DNA of 54,603 bases from Cudoniella acicularis. Its lineage: Eukaryota; Ascomycota; Leotiomycetes; Helotiales; Helotiaceae. The stretch spans positions 1-54,603 of the forward strand of contig JAAMPI010000183.1 of assembly GCA_013054445.1 (NCBI GenBank), written 5' to 3'. A program made the translations under genes and the position numbers. The notes under the pieces were generated by a model. The model saw only the letters and a list, made by a program, of their open reading frames with translations, was not told where the DNA came from and ran no database searches. Numbering within the stretch: position 1 is the first letter of the stretch; each line of letters begins with the position of its first letter. This document shows positions 31,949 to 42,943 of this stretch, one piece after another.

Positions 31949-34029
31949 ATGCAGCCTTTCTCCGCATCCTCACCATACATAGACCAGCCCCCGATTCAGC
32001 CTATGATGAGTCATGTCACTTCACATCATAAGGATGAAGAAAGTAGGAGCAGAGCTGCTCTTGCTACTCGCCCTGGTACACAAGGATCATCAAGCTTGTG
32101 CCCTCGTTGCTCTGGAATATTTGTAGATCCAAACACTTGTCGAAGCCTGATTGAAACGGGTCGACAGTCACCATATCGTATTGAACATTGTACAATATCA
32201 GAGCTTAAGAAGTATGCCGACCATGGATGCGCTCTGTGCTCTGTTCTATCTCGTGCATCACAGCGAGATGACGACGAAAACATGGGTTCATTCTTCGATA
32301 TTTGCCCGACTCCTGCCACGGGGTTGAGAAGTGAAATTGTGTGGACAGCAGCTCGTAAGAACAGATATGACCAACCCGTACATGGACTTAGCTTCTACTA
32401 TTTTGCAGTCCCTGGTAAGCTATGACCCCATATTTTGTAAATCGTTAATTAAGCAACACCGTAACAGAAAGCCCAATATCTACAATGATACCAAGTCGAA
32501 CTATACTCAGTTCCGTCACAAACGAAAAAGCAATAGGACGAATAGAGCGAGCATTTACCCAATGCCTCATGCAGCATGAAGGTTGTCCTCGTAGCAAGGT
32601 GAATTTATTACCTTCGCGTGTGATCGACGTCGAGATAATGTGTCTACACGAGACGAAAGAGAGAGAGACTGGCACATATGCCGCCCTCAGCTATTGCTGG
32701 GGCGGTGATCAACTAGTCAAGACAACTCGTGACAATCTTCTATCGAAGAAGAGAGGCATTGCACTTGAAGACCTTCCACGAACACTGCAGGACGCCGTCC
32801 AAGTTTGTCTACAGCTTAAAATTCGATATTTGTGGATCGACGCACTATGTATAATACAAGACGATGAAAACGACGTTGCAAGTGAGATTTCTCAGATGGG
32901 ATTTATATACAATCGAGCGACCTTGGTGATAGCTGCTTCAAGGGCAAAAAGTGTATACGATGGCTTTCTCGCGGACATAGGGGTTCATCCACAGGAAGCA
33001 ATCATGCTGCCTGCTCGATTTTCGACAACTTGCGAGGGGGAAATAGGTATTCTTGAAGTTCCTAGGGAATCTTCTGGAAAAGAACCACTGAACCAACGTG
33101 GATGGACCTATCAGGAAATTAGTCTTGCATCTCGGGCATTGATTTACACAAATGGAGGTATAATTTGGCAGTGTAACGCTATTTTCGATCGCTTGACCTT
33201 CGATGGCATCCAAACAGGATCACATCCGAGCCAGGACCTAGTCGTGGCCACCAAGGAGTTTAAAGCTGGTACTTTACAAAGGGTCGAATGGGATCAGCTT
33301 GTCAGGATTTACACTCTTCGAAGTCTCACCGAACCGGATGACCGACTAGAAGCGCTTGCTGGAATTGCAGCGATAGCAGCACCATTGTGGAACAGCAAGT
33401 ACTATGCTGGCTTGTGGGGGCACGATATGGAAAGTCAATTAGGGTGGAGATTGGACAACGGCGCATTTCTACACTACCGGAACTGGCGTGGACTTCAAGC
33501 TCCCAGCTGGTCATGGGCATCTGTTAATGGACCTGTGTGTAATATTTTCCAGTTTGTTCGCTCAGAGACACCTAGAGGTGCTAGGGTTATCTCCTGTGAA
33601 GTCACACTCGCTCATCCTGAAAACTCTTTTGGCCGGGTTCTTTCTGGACGCCTCACCATAGAGGCTTTTTTAGTCCAGGCAAGATATGCCGATCCGTCAT
33701 GGCTGGCCGATACATGTATGGATTCTGACGCTGAACCCGCCAAAGAAGAGGACCTTGGTGAGATATGGTGCTTGCTGCTTGGTTGTGCTCCTGATAATGG
33801 TATGGTAACCGATGAGTTTCCTCAATGGGATGGACTATTGTTAAGTTACCTTCCTGATGGAACATTTAAGCGGCGTGGCCACTTCAGGCAAGATCTAGAC
33901 CGCGAATTCTGGATCGATGACGAAGTGAGTTTTGATGAATACTATACTGAATTGGAGGACGAGCAGTCACTAGGCTCAGAAGCTAGATTCCCTGTAGAAG
34001 GATCACGGAGAATAGTCGTAATTGTTTAA
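31949..34029 (+). CDS. HET-domain protein (heterokaryon-incompatibility type)
   Basis: Two exons, 31949-32414 and 32468-34029, with a GTAAGC donor and CGTAACAG acceptor; 675 aa. The N terminus has CPRC and CALC pairs, a common zinc-knuckle-like lead-in to these proteins. The HET domain shows its standard blocks: YAALSYCWGG at about residues 225-234, LPRTLQDAV near 258, YLWIDALCIIQDD near 276, then IYNRATLVIAAS and LNQRGWTYQE. The C-terminal half (RLEALAGIA; YYAGLWGHDM; APSWSWASVNG) is the usual post-HET region. HET domains trigger cell death when activated in allorecognition. The gene looks intact. A partner or activator cannot be named; the decayed NACHT gene is about 15 kb away. Confidence 0.93.
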
Positions 34030-34507
34030 GCACTCCGCACATGTTTTTAATTGTAGCCATCGAGTCACTTGCGACTTGCCATGAACCTAGGCGAGCACTA
34101 AGAAATCGTTATGTATTGATTCGACTAGCGCAAAACGAAACCCTTCAGAAAATAAAGGTCCAAGCCTCGAGTTTCCGCGGTATTTCGTTCAGTGTCGATC
34201 AACATATAAGCAAACTGAGTCGACATGGCTGAACGACCGACCAATCGATATCAGCGAATACTCGGGTCCTCCCACGGTAGGAAAACGACGCTAAAGGGCA
34301 CCGCCAGCGACCCCAAGCCAAGGGATATACAACACGGAAACTACAACCGATTCTCAAAGATGCTTATGTAAAAATCTGACATCCCCCTCCTGCTGCTCTG
34401 ATGACTTATGAGACGCGCCGATATCGATGCTGCCAGATATAACTTAACATTCCATTCAACCAACTTCCTATCCTCACTCAGCCAATTGCAAGAAGCTCAC
34501 AACAACA
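34030..34507. other. Intergenic between HET gene and small membrane protein
   Basis: About 480 bp; no gene seen. Confidence 0.45.
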
Positions 34508-34952
34508 ATGCCATCTTCAATCCTCCACCCACTCTCCTGGCCACTTTCACTCCCGCCTCTCCTCAGCACAGCCCTCAACGTAGGCGTCGCCATCGGCGGC
34601 TACACGATGGCTCTCCCCTTCTACGCGCCGGGAATACCGGGCGACATGATCGCGACGTGGTTCCTGCGATTTTTCCAGCCAGGTCTCATCACCGTGATGA
34701 CTCTAGGCGTAACTACGCTTGTGACGGGTTTTCGGGCTTGGTGGGGGCTAGGAAAAAAAATCAGCTGCGTCGCGGAATGCGGCTTTGGGTGGTCTTCTAT
34801 TTACGTTGGTGCATTTTGGGTTTGGTCCTTTTGTGAGTTTTCTATCTTTTATGTGTCAGTCAAATATAAACATGAGAGACGATAACTAATTTGGAAATCT
34901 AGATCATGTCATGTATGGATCGGATGTTGGCGGATTCGGAAGTTGCGCATGA
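34508..34952 (+). CDS. Small multi-pass membrane protein, unknown function
   Basis: Two exons, 34508-34832 and 34903-34952; the intron has a GTGAGT donor, ACTAAT branch site and CTAG acceptor; 124 aa. Hydrophobic stretches (LLSTALNVGVAIGGYTMALP; LITVMTLGVTTLVTGF; IYVGAFWVWSFY) suggest three membrane spans, and the conserved-looking motif ATWFLRFFQPG sits between spans one and two. The spliced C terminus reads HVMYGSDVGGFGSCA. The size and layout recall small DUF1772/anthrone-oxygenase-like proteins, but I cannot confirm this. The splice is favoured over reading into the intron because all three signals are strong. Confidence 0.6.
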
Positions 34953-35139
34953 AGAGATGAGATGGTGGGTTCAGCTCCATGTAACGAGGACATTAATCGC
35001 TGATGTACCGGCGTGTTTATTCTTTTTGAATGCATTGCTGAGAGAGTAGTAGCTTCAAAAGGTTATGCATGCATGGAAAAAGCTTATTTTGACTACTTAT
35101 GGTTGAGAATTGTATTTAATGTGTGCAAGTACCACCAAT

Positions 35140-36264
35140 CTATGTTGACTGGAACCATTCATCATGTAGCAACTGATCTGCTGTAGGTCTGTCCCTTGGG
35201 TCCAACCTCATGATTTTGCAAATGAAATCCCTATTCTGCCTTAGAAGTTCCGGGTCTTCGGCCAATTGAAAAGGCTTCCACTTCCCGCTTTCGGTACTAT
35301 AATTGTTGATAAATGTGAGGGTCGCAAGTCTCTCTTCGTCTGCGATCTCTTGGTAGCTTGGTGGGAACGGCCCAAAATAGTCGGCTTGCTTGATCAGGAC
35401 ATGTGCTGAGTAAGCCTCGTCATCTATGGTCACCTCGTCAGGTTTGAAGATACGCCAGTTCTCTCTCTCCCCATATCAAGCTTATGAGCTGCGTAGCCAG
35501 GTCAGCTTGTCGAGGCGGACTTTTGTGCAGAACTGCAAGCGAGCGTAGAAACTTACCGTGGTGCCAAACGACCCCATCTCAAATTCAACATGGCCTCTGG
35601 GCTTCGGAAAATTGCTGCCCCAATTATATGCCCGTCCTCCTTGGCCATGTCTCTGGGATCGGCATCCAGGTCCACACGATGGACATCCCCACAGTCTCCC
35701 AGCGCAACCTCACTAAACCAGGACTCGGAGCTGTTCCAAACACCATAGCTGACCAGGATGTTATCTGGCTTGACATCTGATTGATCATGTCATCTGTCAG
35801 GTAAGTCGGGATGGCAAAGCGAAGATAAAGCGGGTAGTGCTACCAGTTTGTACGTACCCATCTTCGTGAAGCATTTTCAGTGCTTTCAGTATGCTTCTTG
35901 CCACAAACTTTACATCTCCGCGCCCCAGTTTTTTTGAATTTGACGCGTGGAGAAGGTTGTCGTCGAGGTGTTCAAAGACGATTGCTGGTGGCTGTTCTAC
36001 CACGTCGACCAGCTGTCGAATGTGGGGTCCATCGTGGAAATGCTGAAGGACTTCACGTTCTTTGTCCAATTGATACTTTGGCGCTGTCTTGATGATCACT
36101 GTTCCATTTTTTGTGCTGCTACAGAATGTTAAGAGTGTTGAGAATATTGGACAAAAGCGCGTCACTTACAGTGCAGTCCAGACATCCTTACGAAGCTTCT
36201 CAGTGAGGTTGTAAGTTCCAAGCCTGCCCCTCAGACTTTGTCCGGTTCTCAGTACAAAAGCCAT
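35140..36264 (-). pseudogene. Serine/threonine protein kinase, disrupted by two frameshifts
   Basis: Exons 36264-36170, 36118-35844, 35776-35557 and 35488-35140 all have good splice signals. The kinase features are clear: beta-strand Lys (TVIIKTAPKY), alpha-C Glu region (LDKEREVLQHF), catalytic loop YVQTDVKPDNIL with Asp but no HRD His, GDCG in place of DFG, FRSPEAML for the APE region, and C-lobe residues to WFQST. It resembles fungal SRPK-like kinases. Two breaks exist. After MLNLRWG (35570-35576) the reading frame shifts and an expected short segment before SFGTT is missing. After LIWGE the (GA)n run at 35459-35472 shifts the frame again before NWRIFKPDE. Sequencing error could cause one, but two plus missing residues favour a pseudogene. 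Its promoter and exon 1 are duplicated at 48158-48498. Confidence 0.75.
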
Positions 36265-36480
36265 ATCCAGGCTCAGCTGCGCAGACAATGTTATGAAGAA
36301 GGGAGAACAGTTTGCGAGCCGCTGATGTGTAAAGTGTGGCTATTGTGACCACGAGTGTGTTTAATATCTAGTCGTATTAGTCGCACTTAGTCATCCACTC
36401 ACTATATTATCATATCTATTCTAGAATTCAATTCCTCTACCTCCTCTTCCCACAATCATCAAATTACGGCATCAACAAGA
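36148..36480 (-). repeat. Kinase promoter/exon 1 segment, copy 1 of an inverted duplication
   Basis: About 333 bp covering the 5' flank, first exon and start of intron 1 of the kinase. It matches 48158-48498 on the opposite strand along its whole length, with short indels and mainly transition differences. Clear shared blocks include AAACACACTCGTGG, AGCTGAGCCTGGATATGG and ACGCGCTTTTGTCCA. Confidence 0.85.
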
Positions 36481-37036
36481 CAGAGATCTATTGAAGAACA
36501 ATTCCCAAGAAGCGAAGTCTATTTTGGGTGCCGTTTTCCCCTAAGCTAACTAAGTCATCGTCGATCATCGATCAGATCTACATAATTAACCCTGTCTCTC
36601 AATTCCTCCCCCATATTGTGCGCGTGCAGCAAGACGTGAGATATGTTGACAATTACGCAACTCGTAATAACAAATCAGATCAGATCGAGACAATGCGAGT
36701 GTTCGCGGAATGAAGAAGGCAAAAAATCCGAATGAATTGTGTGCAAGAATGAGACAATGAAAAAAAAGGTTTCAAGACAAGCAAAAAAAAGCGATGAGGC
36801 GGGAGGGTTCTTTTCCACGCTTCAATACAAGTAATGAAAAATGAAGAAGAAAAAAAGATTCCCCAAAAATCAAAGGCGTCCGCCAGTGTTATATCGCCTT
36901 CCCCTTCCTATTCCCTAGAACCGGTCCAAGCCATCCCTAGGCTTATCGACGAAGAAAGTTGTTGATTGAGTGGGGGTATCGACCGTTTTTGTCATAGCAT
37001 CCTCCCTCCCTCCAGCAAACAGAAAATGTCGCGGGT
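36481..37036. other. Intergenic, poly-purine rich, no gene
   Basis: This lies between the 5' flank of the kinase and the 3' end of the perilipin-like gene. It has several A-runs (36760-36860) and no supported gene. Confidence 0.45.
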
Positions 37037-37626
37037 TTAACTAGTCTTCTCGCTCACGACTTCCTTGGTTTCCGTCTTCTTCGCGCTCAGGAATTGGCTC
37101 AACCAGCTCAATGAATCCTTGGTGACGATGATTCCGGTTCCCAACGCAGCCATGCCGTATGTAACGAGGCCCTCTCCGCCAACCTTCTTCACCTCTCCCT
37201 TATATGTGCTGAACACGTAATCCCTGCCCTCTCCTCCTTTCTTCAAGGGGAAGAAAACAATCGATTGCGCATCTTCGTAGAGTTCACCAGTTGGCTTCTT
37301 CACGACTGGGAACTTGGTTTCGAGTGTAGAGAGTGTGGAGTCCCCAATGCTGTCCGCCTTCTTGACATAGGGTGAAACGTATTGGTATGGCTTGGCGAGG
37401 TATGGGAGGAGGGGCTTTCCGAGCTTTTCGTAACCTTGGGAGGTCAGGTCGAGGGATTTAGCGCCGTAGGGGTTCTTTTTGAATGTCGTGATGCTGTCGC
37501 TGATGACAGGGTATGAGTAGAGGTGCTGCGGGGCTTATTAGCGATGGTTCTGCTTATCGCGGGGTACAAACTCACAGAGAGGAAAGCAGAGGATGGCGTT
37601 GAGTCGCCGTTGACTTGCAGTGCCAT
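37037..37626 (-). CDS. cap20: CAP20/perilipin-like lipid-droplet protein
   Basis: Two exons, 37626-37576 and 37525-37037, with a 50-nt intron (GTGAGT...CGCAG); 179 aa. The start MALQVNGDST is chosen from family length; the same frame is open upstream but without ATG. The sequence follows Colletotrichum CAP20 and related fungal perilipins: HLYSYPVISDSITTF, then LAKPYQYVSPYVKKAD, STLETKFPVVKKPT, a short hydrophobic VKKVGGEGLVTYGMAALGTG, and a Lys/Glu tail. Members coat lipid droplets and in plant pathogens support appressorium turgor. A likely 5' UTR intron with GTAAGT lies at about 37770. Regulation is not visible. Assignment is strong. Confidence 0.9.
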
Positions 37627-40368
37627 TTCGTTAGATGTTTCGGTATCGGAGTGTGGTATAAAGCAGGATTCTGTGGGTTTTGTATCAGTCGCATCCAAAT
37701 CAGGTGGTGGAAGTCTGGAATGCCAGGCGTGCCTTGCATATTTTCAATGAGAAGGGAGACTTACTATTCGCTTTGATTCTGATCGCAGATGGCGATGATC
37801 AGGAACGTGTAGATTTTGTGCGAAAGGGTGGTCAGAAGATCAAAGGTGAATGAGAGGTGGATGAGGAGGTGGTGTCGAGCTTTATCAAGTGAATTGCCCT
37901 GGAGCTACCTAGCATTTAAGCATGGGTAACGGCCGGCGGGTCAGGTCATAGTGCCAATGCCTATTCACTGCATGCGCCATAGCTTGGCTACACCTACCTG
38001 GTACGACTGCCATTTGCATGTGCTCTGATTCCTGATTTCCGTGGCAGCTAGATTGGGATGACGAGCAGTGCAAATGGTAGTGTGTTGACGGCCTGCTAGA
38101 GGCGAATGGCATGCTGGCAGCCGTGCGTCCTCTGGGACCAGGAATCCCATCGAAGACAGCGCGTTGCTTTCCACATTCCTGTGATTCGACCTGTTCTGCT
38201 ATGCAGGTGGGTGTGATAGCTGCGATGCACTGTGTTACAATGCGTGTGGATGAAAGCCACGCCACACCACACTTGCCAGGGTCGATGTTAGAAATGGATG
38301 AAACTTTGGCAGTAGCGTCTTTGCATGTGAAAGAAACTTTTCGTCATCCTGAACTTTTATTCAACAGAAATCAGCATCTGTGCGGCTGGCTCCTGTGCAT
38401 TTTGTTTTGAAGAGCTCCTCTCACAAGAAATATGAGAGTGTGATCAAAGTAATATCAAACAAACACTGGAATGTTCAGTTGATTTCGTCTTTTGCCCTTT
38501 GTACGACTTTACCGCATCTACCGGTATCTGTTGCTTGTGATTCTTCCTTATCGCTTATCTCCAGGGGAGGGGCATAAAATCTCCCGTGCGGTATGAGAAG
38601 CAATGCCTGAAATCCAGAACACTATTTTTAAGACAATTTCACGAAGATCATTCTAAAAAAAAAACAGACCCATCTCCTCCTGGAACTCTCGTCTTTAAAC
38701 CCCTTTTATTCCCAGCTACACCTCCCTCTTTTACCCCCATCAAAATGTTGAGTTTCCATCTCAAATCGCACTTTCTTGGCCTCAGTCAGGGGTGACACCC
38801 ATTCAGTTTAGCGTCCACATCTGCTATTTTCAGTCCTCAGCAGCCATTTCAATGACATCAACTTTTGACGTAGACTGCATCTCCTCTCACCACTCAGAAT
38901 TCACACACCGGAACCTCGCCCCGGAACCGTTGAAGCTCTCTCCACTCCCCTTTTTTTTCCTCTTTTGAATTACCTCGTATACTGTAGAAATCACCTGACA
39001 AAGCGGGCCCGTAGGCATGGCACCAGCCACACTTCACCCTCGCTTGAAGACTGGGCTTCTGGCATGTGAAAATGTCTCAACAACCTCCCTTCTTTCCTCC
39101 CTTGAATCCTTCCCTTCCTTGCCTACCGCATCGATCCAACAAAATTCGCCTCCTTGGCTCACCCGCCGCGGCTTCTTCATAATACGTAACTTTCTATCCC
39201 ATCCATCCATCTATCTCCGGAGTAGAAAAAAAATTCAAAGAAAGACATCCCGCAACATAGAAGCAAGCTTGTGAGACCGTACCTCGGGACGGCGAACCTC
39301 GTTCATTCGACCCCTTTTTTTTCCTACCTTGCGAGGTATCCATTTAAAATATTCATCCTCGGCGTAGATTCTTGTGATATCTCTTGACATATCGTGGAGT
39401 GATTTATGTGTTGACGGTCCACCTTTATTCCATTCGAAAAGATATGGAGGAGACCGAGTACGAATCTTTTTGCCTCTCCCGAATATAGACGTGAATATAT
39501 GCAGCATATCAACAAATTGATCTTCACCACAACAGCGCAGCTGGATCATCGCCTAGAGATAGCTTCAAGTCAGCTTATGGCACAGCAATTGAGAAAGAGA
39601 GACAGACTCCACCTTTAATAAGGGTGTTTCCGTCCAGCTAGGTAGGTATCCCCGGGTGGAGAAGCATAATAAATGTAAGCAGAAGACTGCATTTTTTTCA
39701 TGCAGCTGCTTTGATGGGGTAACCACGGAGAAGTAGAGATGCAGTAGGTTGTGCTAATTCACAAGGACAGGGACAGGGAGAGCTTGAGTTCTGGTGTTCA
39801 GTAGAGTTTATCTTGCTCTGCTGGAATTTTGTAGAGAGTGCAATGGGAGAAAGGAGGGAAAAACATGTGACTCAAATGAATCACATGTGCCCAAGAATTT
39901 AGTAATAGAAGGGAGATAAGTCGCCGGCGGCGATATCTATACATCAAAGAATAATTAAATAGTTTGTATAACTTTTGAATTTGTTTGTTTTACCTTTTAA
40001 ATTTTTAAAGCAAGTAGGAAGCGGGAATGACGGATTCACTTTCGCTATAAAAAAGGGGAGGGCCATTTCACGGGGAACATTTACGATGTTCAACAATTGG
40101 TTCAGGCGTGAAGTCTAATTCACAACGGTATCTATTCCTTAATTTTCATTCTGTCGACCATCTCTCCCACGAAATCCGACACATTTACTTCCCCAACCAC
40201 CTGCTCTGGATCGACATTTTCCATAAAGTCTTAGAAAGCTTTCTTGGTATCTTCGTCATTCTCTGCCTTCTCCTTTGTAACCTGTTCCTTCCGAAACTGT
40301 TCGGACTAGACACCCGGGTCATAATTCGGCATATCGGCAGACTAGCACCAGATAGTCACCGGTAGTAA
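37627..40368. other. Long intergenic region with only weak open frames
   Basis: About 2.7 kb. It includes the 5' UTR/promoter of the perilipin-like gene, pyrimidine-rich stretches (38680-38760, 38940-39150) and AT-rich sequence from 39900 on. A TATA-like CTATAAAAAAGG is at 40045 but no convincing gene follows. One minus-strand frame (39235-39549) is listed separately with low confidence. Confidence 0.4.
39235..39549 (-). CDS. Uncertain small ORF, possibly exon of an unrecognised gene
   Basis: An ATG-initiated frame (MIQLRCCGEDQFVDM) of 104 codons. Residues 1-74 have balanced, coding-like composition (SPPYLFEWNKGG; DMSRDITRIYAEDEYF; KWIPRK). After KWIPRK a GTAGGA could be a splice donor (near 39327), and the rest of the frame looks like intron or noise. 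No family recognised; this may be a relic or chance. Confidence 0.22.
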   Translation of the reverse strand: MIQLRCCGEDQFVDMLHIFTSIFGRGKKIRTRSPPYLFEWNKGGPSTHKSLHDMSRDITRIYAEDEYFKWIPRKVGKKRGRMNEVRRPEVRSHKLASMLRDVFL

Positions 40369-40500
40369 GTGTTCAATATCTCAGATACTGTGAGTAATTT
40401 AAAGATTCATCAATCAAATACAGGAGAACTTTTATCTTGTTACAAGTAAATCTGTTATCCTGCGTTTAGACGAAAGAGCTAATACGTGCTTATAGTACTA
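40369..40500. repeat. Diverged direct repeat, unit A
   Basis: About 130 bp starting GTGTTCAATATCTCAGATAC. It matches unit B (41560-41688) and partly unit C (41689-41771) across shared blocks: AATATCT, GTAATT, AAAGATYNATC, GGAGAACTTTT, TACGTRYTTATA. The transposon remnant sits exactly between units A and B. Confidence 0.7.
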
Positions 40501-41545
40501 GCCAGCAAGTTCCCGTGATTTTTTTATTTACCCCGCACCCTACCATTTCACCACACACTTTACTTCTTAATAACTTTATCAACTACGGTTCAATTCACGA
40601 TACGAACGGGCTATTTTAATCGTCGTAATCTCCTCTTTTTAACGATATAAAAACTTCCTGATTCTGATAGAAATTAAGCTTAATATTTAGTGTGCCACCC
40701 TTTTGCTACGATAACAGCCTCGATCCTAGCATTCATACTTACACCTAACTTATCAAACAAATCTTAGTCTAAAGTATCCTACGCAGCTTATAGACATAAT
40801 TCTAATCTTTGACAGGTATGTTCTGACTCCGACTTATCCGCGGCAACCTTAGGGAACATCTCATAGCACCTAGTTTTCAAGGCCCACTAAATATACTCAA
40901 TTAGGTTAAGATCCGGCGATTAAGGGGGCCACCCCTCAAGCTGTGTGATGCCCCTAACTTCAAACCACTCTTGAACTTTGCCGGCCGTATAAATAGAAGC
41001 ATTGTCTTATATGAATTCGTAGCCGGGCTCTAACATAGAGAAGATTAGGCTGACTTCTACGTTCAAAACCTCTAAATATGACTCCATAGAATACCTATGC
41101 TTTACGCTCTTAAAGTCCCGATCTACGATATACAACTTACTCCTCCTATAGTCCTAAAAGGACCCCTAGACTATATTCTTTGGGAATCGACGGACATAGC
41201 GTAGTATACGACGTTCCTTACTTGGAGTCCACGATTTAGGCGCGCCGGATCGAGGAATAGAGTGCCCGTCGTCGCGTAGGGCGTCCTTGTCGACGATGTT
41301 TTTGACGGTAAAATACGGGTGATCATAGAACCGGTAGATTTCAGCGCTCTTTTTGCCCGTATCATGTATCCTAATAATACGACCTCTTTCAAACTCAGAG
41401 AGTTCAGGCCCACGGTGGCCGTTACTATTGCGTTCAGCTAATAGAGTGCGAATTAGTAGCATAATAGTGATGTAAAAGGAAGGAAGAGGGGAGACGTGAG
41501 ACGCGATTTTACGCGATTTTGCTTAAATCACGGGAACTTGTTGGC
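40501..41545 (-). mobile_element. Tc1/mariner-type element remnant, internally deleted and RIP-damaged
   Basis: Terminal inverted repeats match: GCCAGCAAGTTCCCGTGATTT at 40501-40521 and its complement, with one mismatch, at 41525-41545; TA dinucleotides flank. Minus-strand transposase pieces remain. From ATG 41462 an N-terminal helix-turn-helix region reads LSEFERGRIIRIHDTGKKSA and RRILRYVRRF. After stops, KLYIVDRDF and DNASIYTAGKVQEW (a catalytic Asp region) and SPDLNLIEYI (third acidic residue) follow. Stops replace expected Gln or Trp codons (TAA before DNAS, TAA before SPDLN, TAG after IEYI), as RIP would produce. The segment expected to carry the first catalytic Asp is missing, so the element is about 1.05 kb and cannot encode an active enzyme. 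Confidence 0.85.
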
Positions 41546-41559
41546 GCTCGCTATATAAA

Positions 41560-41771
41560 GTTTTTAATATCTGAAATACTATAAGTAATTCAAAGATCTA
41601 TCGATCAAATACGGGAAGACTTTTTATCTGTTGTAAGTAGATTTGTCAATCTATGCTCTAATGAAAAAATTAATACGTATTTATAAAGGTTTAAATATCT
41701 TTGATGCTATAAGAAATTTAGAGATTGATATTCAATTGCAGGAGAACTTTCGTCTTATTATAAGTAATTTT
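41560..41771. repeat. Diverged direct repeats, units B and C
   Basis: Two adjacent units: B 41560-41688 (GTTTTTAATATCTGAAATAC) and truncated C 41689-41771 (GTTTAAATATCTTTGATGC). Both align with unit A at 40369-40500. All are AT-rich with transition differences. The array is older than, or was interrupted by, the transposon insertion. Confidence 0.65.
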
Positions 41772-42467
41772 CTCTTCTTAGCCTTCGCTAAAGAGGCGAG
41801 GCTTGCGTCAAGGTGTTACTGAATTGAATCTGAAGCTTGCCTATTTGTCAACTCATGAATGTATCTTGCCGGCACTAAAGCCTGATTTTAGCATTCCGAT
41901 AAATCGTAAATACTAAGGTTAAAATAGCCGAGGCCAATGTTCTTTACTACTCACTTTCAAGACTTGAGTTTGCAGTATTAGCACCAACTTAATAGGGATT
42001 TATTCGCAGTCACCACGCAGGAATCGTAAAGTTTACGAATCAAATATTAATACCTATCTGGGCTTGACCTGAAAACAGCTAAAACCAGCTCACAATTTCG
42101 GAGTCACAAATGCCTAAACCCGACAGCCCTCTCTCTGAATATCGCGATGGGGATAAAGAGAAGCAGTTGAAGGCTGATCTCGTCTAACAGTTTCACCAAG
42201 AAGCTTGTCACTATTGAACAGGCAGCAAGAAATTTTTTGTCGAGGCCCTCCAGAACACAAAGAAGGCTTTAAAAGCGACATTGAGAGCTCTTTTTTGCTC
42301 GTTTTTCTCTATTTTGCCTTTTAGATCAGTCCGTGACGCTCTTCTTGCCCTTTACCTAAATATTTACTCTTACTACTTTTACTTCAATTAAACAGAGAGG
42401 TGCGCAATAGTTAAAATCAAGTAGAAAGTCGGACTTTTTAGTGGGTCTTTACACCGTGTCTACCTTT
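41772..42467. other. AT-rich, gene-free sequence with possible transposon relic
   Basis: Between the direct repeats and the next repeat array. Around 42110-42290 broken frames read MPKPDSPLSEYRDGDKEK and KLVTIEQAARNF, faintly like a pogo/Fot1-type transposase N terminus, but stops and lack of further similarity prevent a call. Confidence 0.35.
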
Positions 42468-42735
42468 TTATTCAATAACAAAAGTAGTAATTCACTTGCT
42501 ATTGTTGCTTCTGGAGAGGCATAGAGAGGGGAAATTGAGGAGAGGATTACGATGTTAATAGGCCCCTGTGCCGTGCCTATTATTATTCACTTGACAACGG
42601 TAGCAATTCACTTGCTCCTAGAGAGGCACAGGGGCGGGGAAATGAGGGGAAGATTGATTTATTAGTAGCTCTACTATTATTATTCACTTCAATCACTTGA
42701 CAACTGCAGTAATTCACCTGCTATTTTGCTTAGTT
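42468..42735. repeat. Tandem array of about 105-bp diverged units with internal inverted 11-mer
   Basis: Two and a half units share AGTAATTCACTTGC-type cores followed by AGAGAGGCAnAG-GGGGnAAAT: unit 1 42468-42563, unit 2 42579-42664, partial unit 3 42678-42735. GCCCCTGTGCC (42562-42572) and GGCACAGGGGC (42625-42635) are perfectly inverted. Confidence 0.6.
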
Positions 42736-42786
42736 TAAACTGTTTCTGTAATAAGAATAGTCTCAGATTGAGGAAGAGATTTGGGA

Positions 42787-42794
42787 TATAAATA
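42787..42794 (+). promoter_or_regulatory. TATA box of the 42944 gene
   Basis: TATAAATA about 150 bp upstream of the ATG, followed by a CT-rich tract (TTTCTTTCTTTCTCG) typical of fungal transcription starts. Confidence 0.5.
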
Positions 42795-42943
42795 CCTGGT
42801 CTCTCCTGCGAAATTTATTTTTCTTTCTTTCTCGAGGACATATCCGCAACCGCAACCACAACAGACTCCTTTCCGAAGCTCCCTTCACAAGTACACTTCA
42901 CAAGCACACTTCACTACCGAAGGTCTGAAACAAGCTCCTCAAA

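Noticed and set aside
40108..40365. Frame of 85 codons with a hydrophobic segment after a TATA-like sequence
   Set aside because: Begins with GTG, the nearest ATG (TTTACGATG) is in another frame and stops quickly; may be a relic but not supportable.
42110..42290. pogo/Fot1-like transposase N terminus
   Set aside because: Only two short suggestive strings with stops between them and no TIRs seen; too weak to annotate as an element.
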